7,036 nt of DNA, taken from NCBI GenBank assembly GCA_026129385.1, contig JAHCIE010000172.1, forward strand, positions 1 through 7,036, read 5' to 3'. Below are positions 1-4,699 of the stretch, piece by piece. The stretch is from Anaerolineae bacterium. GTDB lineage: Bacteria; Chloroflexota; Anaerolineae; Epilineales; JAHCIE01. Position numbers and translations under genes: made by a program. The stretch's first letter is position 1. Each line of letters begins with the position of its first letter. Below the pieces are notes generated by a model. It made no database searches and had not been told where the DNA came from. It worked only from the letters and a program-made list of their open reading frames with translations.

Positions 1-91
1 CCGCCAGGAACTTGGAAGCGACGGCGATGCCCAAATCACCGTTAGCGAGATCAATGGCGACGATGGAGAAGGTTGAGGGGAAGAGGGGCAT
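1..91 (-). CDS. DUF1028 family protein, N-terminal fragment (cut by window edge)
   Basis: Only the first 30 codons are in the window; the gene runs off the left edge. The reverse strand from the ATG at 91 reads MPLFPSTFSIVAIDLANGDL and continues GIAVASKFLA. This matches the very characteristic N-terminus of DUF1028 proteins (T-F-S-I-V-A-x-D, then G-(D/E)-L-G-(I/V)-A-V-A-S-K-F). The family is assigned to the Ntn-hydrolase fold superfamily; its substrate is not established. A GGAG element six bases before the ATG supports this start. It lies 24 nt after the stop of the M50-like peptidase gene on the same strand, so it is probably the fourth gene of the operon that starts near 2621. The family call is strong despite the short fragment; the function is open. 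Confidence 0.8.
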   Translation of the reverse strand, partial: MPLFPSTFSIVAIDLANGDLGIAVASKFLA

Positions 92-115
92 GGCAGGCTC
101 CAGCTTCAAGAGTCG

Positions 116-841
116 CTACTCGTACATTCCTCGCCACAAGCCGCGAACCGCCAGCCACACGAGGCCGACCGAGGCCGCCGACCACAACAACGCCCAGAGG
201 AGTGGAGGCAGCGGGATAATCCGCGACATGAAGACCGCGTCGTTGTGTCCCACCGGGAACAACCCGGTTGAGAAGAGCAGATTGAACAGATCGAGCAAGG
301 CCATCAGACACAACTGAACGGCCAAAAACGCCGCCAGCACCAGATCTGCCAACTCAGGCAAGAAGCGCGCCGCTAGAGCCAGCGCCACGGTCAACCCAGC
401 CCCGGTCACGAAGCCGAACAGGTTGCGCACAAAGAACAGCGTCAGCGCCCCCAGAACCACTGCCAGGGCGTACAGGGCCGCGCGCCCGCCCAGCGGGGTG
501 CGTAACAGATACAGCATCAACGCGCCCGTGGCGGCCGCGCCGACGTAGCCCGCCGATAGGATGACCGGCCGCCAGCCACCCGCCGACACCGTCAGGCCGG
601 AGCCGTCCGGCTCCAGCGTGATCTGCTGCACCCCGCCACCCGTGAGCAGCGTCGCCAGCGCGTGGCCGCCCTCATGGACCAGCGTCACCAATAACCGCAC
701 GGGGTACAGGAGCGTATTAGCGACGGGGACATTGAGCAACACAAGCGATAGAATCGCCGCCCCACCCGCCAGCAGCAGAGCGTTGCGCCCGCGATGGCCG
801 GCGGCAGGCGGCGGCGAGGGCGGAAGGCGCACTGGGATCAT
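116..841 (-). CDS. M50B-like integral membrane zinc metallopeptidase
   Basis: A 241-aa hydrophobic protein with several predicted membrane segments (roughly residues 21-42, 44-66, 92-113, 121-138, 140-160, 163-190 and 211-234). The zinc-binding motif HEGGH is at residues 56-60, inside a membrane segment, as in intramembrane site-2-type proteases. A later GHNDAVF segment (residues 198-204, Asp201) is placed where M50B-like proteins carry their third metal ligand, and SAGYVGA (residues 96-102) matches the conserved Ala-Gly-Tyr loop of the family. Such proteins are thought to cleave membrane substrates, but the M50B-like branch has no well-defined substrate. The start is the ATG one base after the TAA of the CinA-type gene, so translation is probably coupled; only a weak G-rich ribosome binding sequence precedes it. 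The N-terminal 20 residues are Pro/Arg-rich and presumably cytoplasmic. No PDZ domain is present. The family is confident, the role is not. Confidence 0.8.
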   Translation of the reverse strand: MIPVRLPPSPPPAAGHRGRNALLLAGGAAILSLVLLNVPVANTLLYPVRLLVTLVHEGGHALATLLTGGGVQQITLEPDGSGLTVSAGGWRPVILSAGYVGAAATGALMLYLLRTPLGGRAALYALAVVLGALTLFFVRNLFGFVTGAGLTVALALAARFLPELADLVLAAFLAVQLCLMALLDLFNLLFSTGLFPVGHNDAVFMSRIIPLPPLLWALLWSAASVGLVWLAVRGLWRGMYE

Positions 842-842
842 G

Positions 843-1646
843 TTAGGCCCCCACGAAGGCTATATCGGCGGCAGCCAGCAAGTCGCGCAGCGCATCGAAG
901 GCGGCATCCACGCGGGCCTGCGCCTCGGCAGCGGTGGAGGCCGACGCGGCAAAGGTGACAAGGATGGTGTCGGCCATGCCGAAGGCCTGCACGCGGGTCT
1001 TGATGTAGACATTTGGGAAGGCAGCGCTCACGGCGCGGTGGTGAGGCGCGAGGAGGGAGTCATCCTGAACCTGGGCCAGCCCCGCCCGCTCGGCATACGC
1101 CAAAGGCAGCCGCTCGGCCCACAGATCAGTCAGGCTCTCTAGAAAAATCGCCTTCATCTCCTCCGGCACCCCCGGCAGGGCAACGATCGTGGCGTCCTCC
1201 ACATCGACGCGCACCCCCGGCGCGCCGCCTATCGAGTTCCACAGCGGGCGGCTGCCCTGGGGCAGTACGGCCATCTTGCGACGAGCGTCCGTCAGACCCG
1301 GCTGAACGTAGCCCCGCGCCGCCAGTTCAGCATACCGTCGCGCGACCATCCCAAGGGCGGCCGCGTCTTCGGTCAAGTTGCGTCCCAGACCCGCCGCGAT
1401 ACCAGCAAGCGTCAGGTCGTCGGCCGTGGGGCCGAGACCGCCCGTCACCAAAATCAAGTCGGCGCGGCGAGCGACTGCGTCGCGCACCGCCTGGGCGATG
1501 ATGTCCACGGTGTCGGGGATGGTCGTGATACGCGCCACGCGGCCGCCACGCCGCGTGACCTGGCGGGCCAGCCAGTTGGAGTTGGTGTCCACCACGTCGC
1601 CCGACAGGACTTCGTTACCGACCGCGATGATCTCAGCCTGTGTCAT
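843..1646 (-). CDS. CinA-type (COG1058) MoCF-fold protein, short form without PncC domain
   Basis: A 267-aa protein of the competence/damage-inducible CinA N-terminal family, which has the MoCF/MogA nucleotide-binding fold. Family motifs are clear: GNEVLSGDVVDTN at residues 10-22, VTGGLGPTADDLT at 67-79, LPQGSRPLWNSIGGAPG near 128-144, and ALPGVPEEM at 156-164. Known members of this domain hydrolyse ADP-ribose-type pyrophosphates in NAD recycling. In full-length CinA (about 410 aa) a C-terminal nicotinamide-mononucleotide deamidase domain (PncC) follows; it is absent here and no PncC gene is seen in the window. The canonical N-terminus (T-Q-A-E-I-I-A-V-G-N-E) fixes the start. The gene begins 9 nt after the IF-2B-like gene and ends one base before the M50-like gene, so it sits inside an operon. 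No strong Shine-Dalgarno is visible, which suggests coupling to the upstream gene. Standalone members are often labelled molybdopterin-binding protein; a true role in molybdopterin synthesis is less likely. Confidence 0.88.
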   Translation of the reverse strand: MTQAEIIAVGNEVLSGDVVDTNSNWLARQVTRRGGRVARITTIPDTVDIIAQAVRDAVARRADLILVTGGLGPTADDLTLAGIAAGLGRNLTEDAAALGMVARRYAELAARGYVQPGLTDARRKMAVLPQGSRPLWNSIGGAPGVRVDVEDATIVALPGVPEEMKAIFLESLTDLWAERLPLAYAERAGLAQVQDDSLLAPHHRAVSAAFPNVYIKTRVQAFGMADTILVTFAASASTAAEAQARVDAAFDALRDLLAAADIAFVGA

Positions 1647-1655
1647 AGGTGTAGT

Positions 1656-2573
1656 TTAACCCAGAAGCGCAGGATGAACAACGATGGCCTCGCAAGCGGC
1701 AATAACCCCATCACGCGTGAGGGGCCCCGTTTCGGTCACGACCCACGCCACCAGGTCGAGGGGGGTGAGGTCGAACTGGCGGTTCAGAACCATCATGCCC
1801 GGCGGTATATGCCCCAGCATCTCGGCCGGGTCCCGCGCCTCGCCGACCGCCGCCCCGGCGTCGAACACCGCTGTCGGAAGAAGCTTCTCGCCGCTTGCCA
1901 CGACCATCAGCGGTGTCCCGCACTCCCGCGCCGCCAGCGCCAGCGGGTACGTGCCCGCCTTGTTGACGACGTGGCTGGGCGCAACCGTATCCGCGCCAAC
2001 CAGCACGACGTCCGCCGCGCCGACGAGGGACGGCGCAAGGGCATCGGTCACGAGGGTGACTGGGATGCCTGCCGCCGCCAGCCGCCGCGCCAGCGCCGCG
2101 CCCTCGGCCAACGGTCGCGCTTCACTGGCGACGACGCGACTCAGGCGACCCTGGGCATGGGCATGGCGCAACGTCGCCTCGACGACGCTACTGGCGGAGT
2201 GGGTCACCACGACGGCGTGGGCCGGTAGCGCGGCGGCCGCGCCAGCCACCGCCAGGGCCGCGCTCGTGGTCAGCCCTGCGGCGAAGGCCTGAGCCGCCTG
2301 CTCGACAGCGGCGCGCTTCTCGCCGACGGGCGCGCGGTCGGCGGCCCACAGCGCCGTATTGGCCAGGCGCACCAGCGGGGCCATCGCCGGTTGGGCGGCT
2401 GCGAGAAAGCGCCCCACCTCCGCCAGGTCGGCCAGAAACTGGGATGCTCCAGGCGCGCGACTGACCTGGGCGGCCAGGGTGACGATGTCAGCCGCGCGGG
2501 CCGCCAGTTCGGTCGCCCCATTCAGGTGATCATCGGCCAGAGCGCCGATGCGGAAGGCAACCTCGGAGTCCAT
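1656..2573 (-). CDS. IF-2B alpha/beta/delta family protein (ribose-1,5-bisphosphate isomerase-like)
   Basis: A 305-aa protein with the IF-2B fold shared by eIF2B regulatory subunits, MtnA (methylthioribose-1-phosphate isomerase) and archaeal ribose-1,5-bisphosphate isomerase. The helical N-terminal part spans about residues 1-110. The Rossmann-like part carries VTHSASS (123-129), SEARPLAEG (150-158), PVTLVTDA (171-178), VLVGADTV (190-197), NKAGTYPLALAA (204-215) and a C-terminal FDLTPLDLVAWVVTETG (267-283). Asp195 in the VGAD motif matches the catalytic Asp of the isomerases. The position that is Cys in the active isomerases (T-H-C) is Ser126 here, so isomerase activity is uncertain. The segment differs from MtnA, making MtnA itself unlikely. 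The ATG at 2573 is preceded by GGAGAA at about -15 and by a TATAAT promoter. It is the first gene of the minus-strand operon, followed after 9 nt by the CinA-type gene; a shared nucleotide or ribose-phosphate salvage role is possible but not shown. Confidence 0.85.
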   Translation of the reverse strand: MDSEVAFRIGALADDHLNGATELAARAADIVTLAAQVSRAPGASQFLADLAEVGRFLAAAQPAMAPLVRLANTALWAADRAPVGEKRAAVEQAAQAFAAGLTTSAALAVAGAAAALPAHAVVVTHSASSVVEATLRHAHAQGRLSRVVASEARPLAEGAALARRLAAAGIPVTLVTDALAPSLVGAADVVLVGADTVAPSHVVNKAGTYPLALAARECGTPLMVVASGEKLLPTAVFDAGAAVGEARDPAEMLGHIPPGMMVLNRQFDLTPLDLVAWVVTETGPLTRDGVIAACEAIVVHPALLG

Positions 2574-2620
2574 CTCGTCGCGTTCTCCATACCGTGTTGC
2601 GCGCCGCTGCCAGCAGTCTG

Positions 2621-2629
2621 ATTATAGCA
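2621..2629 (-). promoter_or_regulatory. Extended -10 promoter for the IF-2B/CinA/M50/DUF1028 operon
   Basis: The reverse strand reads TGCTATAAT, a perfect extended -10 (TGn-TATAAT). No good -35 hexamer is seen at 16-18 nt; the best is CTGCCC at an 18-nt spacing, 3 of 6 matches. The expected start of transcription, near 2614, leaves a leader of about 40 nt before the ATG at 2573. Confidence 0.65.
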
Positions 2630-2678
2630 TGGTCCCAGGGGGACGGGCAGATACACCATCTGTACACCCTTTGGTAGG

Positions 2679-2707
2679 TTGTGCATGAAGTCAACTACCC
2701 GTACCAT
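2679..2707 (+). promoter_or_regulatory. Weak candidate promoter for the DUF1269-like gene
   Basis: TTGTGC (2679-2684), a 17-nt spacer and TACCAT (2702-2707) match the -35 and -10 consensus at 3 and 4 of 6 positions. This is the best pair seen on the plus strand before the gene at 2825, and would give a leader of about 110 nt. The match is weak and could be chance. Confidence 0.25.
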
Positions 2708-2784
2708 TAGGAAGGTGAATCGTGCCGCAATTCAGGCGCACCCCTTGTCGGGCCACGCCAAGACGACCTGGCCTGGACAAGAAG

Positions 2785-2807
2785 TGATCGTACCCAAAGC
2801 CCGATCA
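2785..2807 (+). promoter_or_regulatory. Inverted repeat just before the ribosome binding site
   Basis: TGATCG (2785-2790) and CGATCA (2802-2807) form a perfect 6-bp inverted repeat with an 11-nt spacer, ending 2 nt before the AAGGAGA ribosome binding site at 2810-2816. It may be a protein operator or a leader hairpin affecting translation of the gene at 2825. Six-base arms can arise by chance. Confidence 0.3.
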
Positions 2808-2824
2808 ACAAGGAGAACCAATCT

Positions 2825-3382
2825 ATGAGCAACAAGAGTAAATACACCATCGTGGCCGCGAGCTTCGCCGACGAAGGCGCCGCCGAAGGCGCGCTGGACG
2901 CGCTGAAGAGCGTCGAGAAGGTCTACGCCGCTGACCTTCTGGTCATGGGCCAGGACGGTCATTTCTCGAAGCACCGCGAGGGCAAGCGCGAGCCGGGGAA
3001 GGGCCTGGCGTGGGGTATCGTCCTCGGCCTCATCGTGGCCCTGCTGCCGGGCGTCGGCGCCGCGGCCGTCGCCAGTATGGGCGGCCTCGGTCTGATTTTC
3101 GGCGCGTTCCATAAGCGGGGTGAGTCCAAGGAGTACATCGAGAAGCTCACCAAGTCCTTGAAGCCCGGTCAGGCCGCCATCATCGCCAGTGTGCCCGACG
3201 GCGGCGAGGAGGCCTTCGAGAAGGCCATCGCACCCTCCAACCCTCTGGCCGTCCTGACCCACGAGCTATCGAGCAGCGAGGCCACCGTGGTTGACAAGAC
3301 CACCGAGGCCGCTGACGCCGCCGAGGCCGCGCCCGCGGATGCCGCTGCACCCGCGGATGCCGCTGCACCCGCCGAGAAGTAA
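2825..3382 (+). CDS. DUF1269-like membrane-hairpin protein with Ala/Pro tail
   Basis: A 185-aa protein. The N-terminal part (residues 6-45) reads KYTIVAASFADEGAAEGALD and continues into a short alpha/beta unit typical of DUF1269 proteins. A charged stretch (48-58) is followed by a Gly-rich hydrophobic hairpin (about 59-95, with GKGLAWGIVLGLIVALLPGV), as in that family. A second alpha/beta unit follows (100-150), including LKPGQAAIIASVPD. The last 35 residues are Ala/Asp/Glu/Pro-rich and end in PADAAAPADAAAPAEK, presumably disordered. DUF1269 proteins are uncharacterised membrane-associated proteins; no enzymatic role is known. A strong ribosome binding site (AAGGAGA, 2810-2816) lies 8 nt before the ATG. 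The gene is monocistronic: divergent from the IF-2B operon and convergent with the adenosine-specific kinase, with a strong hairpin after the stop. The family call rests on architecture and the first domain and is moderately sure. Confidence 0.72.
   Translation: MSNKSKYTIVAASFADEGAAEGALDALKSVEKVYAADLLVMGQDGHFSKHREGKREPGKGLAWGIVLGLIVALLPGVGAAAVASMGGLGLIFGAFHKRGESKEYIEKLTKSLKPGQAAIIASVPDGGEEAFEKAIAPSNPLAVLTHELSSSEATVVDKTTEAADAAEAAPADAAAPADAAAPAEK
3332..3367 (+). repeat. 18-nt tandem repeat encoding PADAAA units
   Basis: CCCGCGGATGCCGCTGCA occurs twice back to back (3332-3349 and 3350-3367) with no difference and is followed by the first bases of a third copy (CCCGC). It encodes repeated P-A-D-A-A-A units in the protein tail. 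Identical copies suggest recent slippage or duplication. Confidence 0.9.
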
Positions 3383-3415
3383 GCGCACCCATAGCATCAG
3401 CGACGCCAGTACACC

Positions 3416-3450
3416 ACAGCGGCGAAGGGGTAGCCCCCTCTCGCCGCTGT
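3416..3450. terminator. Strong hairpin between convergent genes, likely bidirectional terminator
   Basis: ACAGCGGCGA (3416-3425) pairs perfectly with TCGCCGCTGT (3441-3450). Inside, AGGGG (3426-3430) pairs with CCCCT (3435-3439) around a TAGC loop, with one bulged C. The 15-bp stem starts 34 nt after the stop of the DUF1269-like gene and lies between two converging genes. No T-tract follows on either strand, so it is not a textbook intrinsic terminator. Confidence 0.6.
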
Positions 3451-3472
3451 CCATTCCTGACGCCCGACGCTT

Positions 3473-3501
3473 GCCCGCCTTCAGACGCCCTCGCGGCGGG
3501 C
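3473..3501 (-). terminator. Hairpin immediately after the adenosine-specific kinase stop
   Basis: GCCCGCC (3473-3479) and GGCGGGC (3495-3501) form a 7-bp all-GC stem with a 15-nt loop. It begins within the stop codon of the minus-strand gene. No T-tract follows in the direction of transcription. It may stop transcription or protect the transcript 3' end. Confidence 0.4.
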
Positions 3502-3992
3502 TAGAACTTGTAGCCGATCTTGCGCAGGAAGTCGTGACGGTGCGCCTTCGCTGCGTCATCCTCGACGCCCAGCGGCGGCTGACCGTCGATGACCCCTAGC
3601 ACGCCCCGGCCCAACTCGCTCTCAGCAACGACAACCTGAACGGGGTTGGCCGTCGCACAGAACAGGCCCACCACTTCCGGCACAGCCAGGATAGTATTGA
3701 CAACATTGATGGGAAACGCATTGCCCAGCAAGACAATGAACGTGTGGCCCGCGCCAATTGCCAGCGCGTTCGTGGCCGCCAGTGCCACGAGATCCGGGTC
3801 CGTGCCGCTGGTGCGCACCAGGCGCGGCCCCGACGCCTCACAGAACGCCAGGCCAAACTTGATTCCCGGCACGGCATTGACGAGCGCCTCGTGGATGTCC
3901 TCCGCCGACTTGATAAAGTGACTCTGGCCCAAGACCAGATTGAGGTTGGGATCGGGCTTCTCGATCGGAACCAGAGAGAGTTGCAGGGGCAT
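3501..3992 (-). CDS. Adenosine-specific kinase (PF04008 family)
   Basis: A 163-aa, full-length member of the adenosine-specific kinase family, a small fold first described from thermophilic archaea. Conserved blocks run the whole length: NLVLGQSHFIKSAEDIHEAL (18-37), then VNAVPGIKFGLAFCEASGPRLVR (38-60), NALAIGAGHTFIVLL (75-89), FPINVVN (93-99), VPEVVGLFCATANPVQVVVA (104-123), GRGVLGVIDG (128-137) and DFLRKIGYK at the end. Members are reported to bind adenosine and have been described as phosphorylating it to AMP; their physiological role is poorly known. They lack the ribokinase fold of ordinary adenosine kinases. The ATG at 3992 has a GAGG ribosome binding site 5 nt upstream and a TTGTCG-N17-TATAGT promoter. 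The gene stands alone between the DUF1269-like gene, which converges on it, and the MNIO unit, which diverges from it. Confidence 0.92.
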   Translation of the reverse strand: MPLQLSLVPIEKPDPNLNLVLGQSHFIKSAEDIHEALVNAVPGIKFGLAFCEASGPRLVRTSGTDPDLVALAATNALAIGAGHTFIVLLGNAFPINVVNTILAVPEVVGLFCATANPVQVVVAESELGRGVLGVIDGQPPLGVEDDAAKAHRHDFLRKIGYKF

Positions 3993-4025
3993 ACTGACCT
4001 CGCAGGGTGACGGTTCGACGCCCGA

Positions 4026-4054
4026 ACTATACTCGATGGCCGCCCCCCCGACAA
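4026..4054 (-). promoter_or_regulatory. Promoter of the adenosine-specific kinase gene
   Basis: On the reverse strand, TTGTCG (4049-4054, 4 of 6 to consensus), a 17-nt spacer containing a G-run, and TATAGT (4026-4031, 5 of 6) form a good sigma-70-type promoter. The predicted start near 4019 gives a leader of about 27 nt containing the GAGG ribosome binding site. Confidence 0.6.
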
Positions 4055-4137
4055 GCCATCGCCTGCTCTAGTCATGCGCCGCGCTAGCCGGTCTGGCGAG
4101 TCGTCACAAAACCGTTACACCGCACCGCGACAACCTG

Positions 4138-4146
4138 TGGTATAAT
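4138..4146 (+). promoter_or_regulatory. Extended -10 promoter for the MNIO two-gene unit
   Basis: TGGTATAAT is a perfect extended -10 (TGn-TATAAT). The region 16-18 nt upstream has no recognisable -35; GTTACA at 4114-4119 is 21 nt away and probably too far. Transcription should start near 4153, giving a leader of roughly 88 nt rich in C and T before the ATG at 4241. Confidence 0.6.
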
Positions 4147-4200
4147 GACTATCCTTCCCACTTCCTCGCCTTCATCCCCCTCGGCTTGCGCCAACACCCC

Positions 4201-4239
4201 ATGTCCCATCGGCTTCCAAGTCTCACCCAGGAGGTCTGA
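4201..4239 (+). other. Possible 12-codon upstream ORF in the MNIO-unit leader
   Basis: An ATG at 4201 opens MSHRLPSLTQEV and stops with TGA at 4237-4239, one base before the main ATG at 4241. It spans the Shine-Dalgarno of the main gene. It has no ribosome binding site of its own (preceded by a C-rich run), so it may simply be chance; if translated it would couple to or compete with the main start. Confidence 0.2.
4229..4235 (+). promoter_or_regulatory. Ribosome binding site that fixes the start at 4241
   Basis: AGGAGGT, a perfect anti-16S match, ends 5 nt before the ATG at 4241. This decides against the in-frame ATG at 4145, which overlaps the TATAAT promoter box and has no ribosome binding site. 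Confidence 0.85.
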
Positions 4240-4240
4240 C

Positions 4241-4699
4241 ATGCCAGACAGGACTCAAGTGGCCCGCCGTCTCTCTGGAACCGTCCGCGTCACGATGCCC
4301 GCTTCCGCCATTCACAACCTGGACACCTTCAACAAGAGCATCGCCAATCTGGCTGAGAAGCTCGGCCACCCCCGCTGCTTCTCCGGCGTCGACTGCATCT
4401 TCATGCAGGAGCGCGACTTCGTCGTCGATCCCCAGCAGCGCGTCAAGGCAGCGGGCGCGCAGCTCACTTCCATGGCCGCCGGCCCCCACCCAGAGCCGTG
4501 GGCCACCGCGCGGCCGGTGACCATCACCCTGCCAACCGCCGTCCAGTTCGACCTGGAACAGGTCCAGGCGGTGACCGCCAAGGTGGCCGGGCTGTTGGGC
4601 TGCGGGCAGTGCCACTCCGGTTTCGACTGGCGCTTCCGCCAGGAACTCGACTTCATCGTCGATCAGCAACTGAACATCCATGCCGGCCCCAGCTTCTAG
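4241..4699 (+). CDS. Unrecognised two-repeat protein coupled to the MNIO gene; candidate substrate or partner
   Basis: A 152-aa protein of no family I recognise. It consists of two ungapped copies of a 58-residue unit (residues 13-70 and 91-148), 21 positions identical by hand count. Each copy has a beta-like start (V-x-V/I-T-x-P), a helix with an L-G ending, and the block C-x-S-G-x-D-x2-F-x-Q-E-x-D-F-x-V-D. Cysteines are C46 and C52 in copy one and C121 and C124 in copy two; C46 and C124 are the shared pair. The linker (71-90) is Ala/Pro/Gly-rich. There is no signal peptide or membrane segment, so it is probably cytoplasmic. The gene has its own promoter and a perfect ribosome binding site, and its last 20 nt overlap the start of the MNIO-fusion gene. 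MNIO enzymes often act on Cys- or Asp-containing peptides encoded next door, so this may be a substrate or recognition protein. It is larger than usual RiPP precursors, so a structural or metal-binding role is equally possible. Confidence 0.85.
   Translation: MPDRTQVARRLSGTVRVTMPASAIHNLDTFNKSIANLAEKLGHPRCFSGVDCIFMQERDFVVDPQQRVKAAGAQLTSMAAGPHPEPWATARPVTITLPTAVQFDLEQVQAVTAKVAGLLGCGQCHSGFDWRFRQELDFIVDQQLNIHAGPSF
4277..4684 (+). repeat. Internal duplication within the 152-aa protein
   Basis: Codons 13-70 (4277-4450) and 91-148 (4511-4684) encode 58-residue units that align without gaps, with 21 identical residues. The strongest block is C-x-S-G-x-D through D-F-x-V-D. The DNA copies have diverged, so the duplication is old. 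Confidence 0.85.

Larger units (their letters stand above)
2574..2824. other. Divergent intergenic region with two small dyads
   Basis: About 250 bp separate two divergent genes. It holds the minus-strand extended -10 promoter, a weak plus-strand promoter candidate, a CAGAT-N5-ATCTG dyad (2648-2662), and a TGATCG-N11-CGATCA dyad (2785-2807) just before the ribosome binding site of the plus-strand gene. No convincing coding sequence or RNA gene was found. Confidence 0.6.

Noticed and set aside
561..1501. Long plus-strand open frames opposite the M50-like and CinA-type genes
   Set aside because: They are antisense to genes with clear family motifs and have Pro/Arg/Ser-rich low-complexity composition typical of chance frames in GC-rich DNA.
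1674..2292. Two plus-strand open frames of about 184 and 202 codons
   Set aside because: Both lie opposite the IF-2B-like gene, show no recognisable motif and have no ribosome binding site; they are antisense shadows.
1656..2573. Assignment of the IF-2B-family gene as mtnA
   Set aside because: MtnA-specific sequence around the active-site Cys is missing, and no methionine salvage genes are nearby.
2732..3262. Minus-strand open frame of 176 codons opposite the DUF1269-like gene
   Set aside because: Composition mirrors the real gene, no family motif is seen, and the plus-strand frame has a strong ribosome binding site and domain match.
4145..4240. N-terminal extension of the 152-aa protein starting at the ATG at 4145
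   Set aside because: That ATG overlaps the TATAAT box, has no ribosome binding site, and the extra 32 residues are Ser/Pro-rich without motif; the ATG at 4241 has a perfect AGGAGGT.
4147..4240. Riboswitch in the leader of the MNIO unit
   Set aside because: The leader is C/T-rich with little pairing capacity and no known aptamer pattern.
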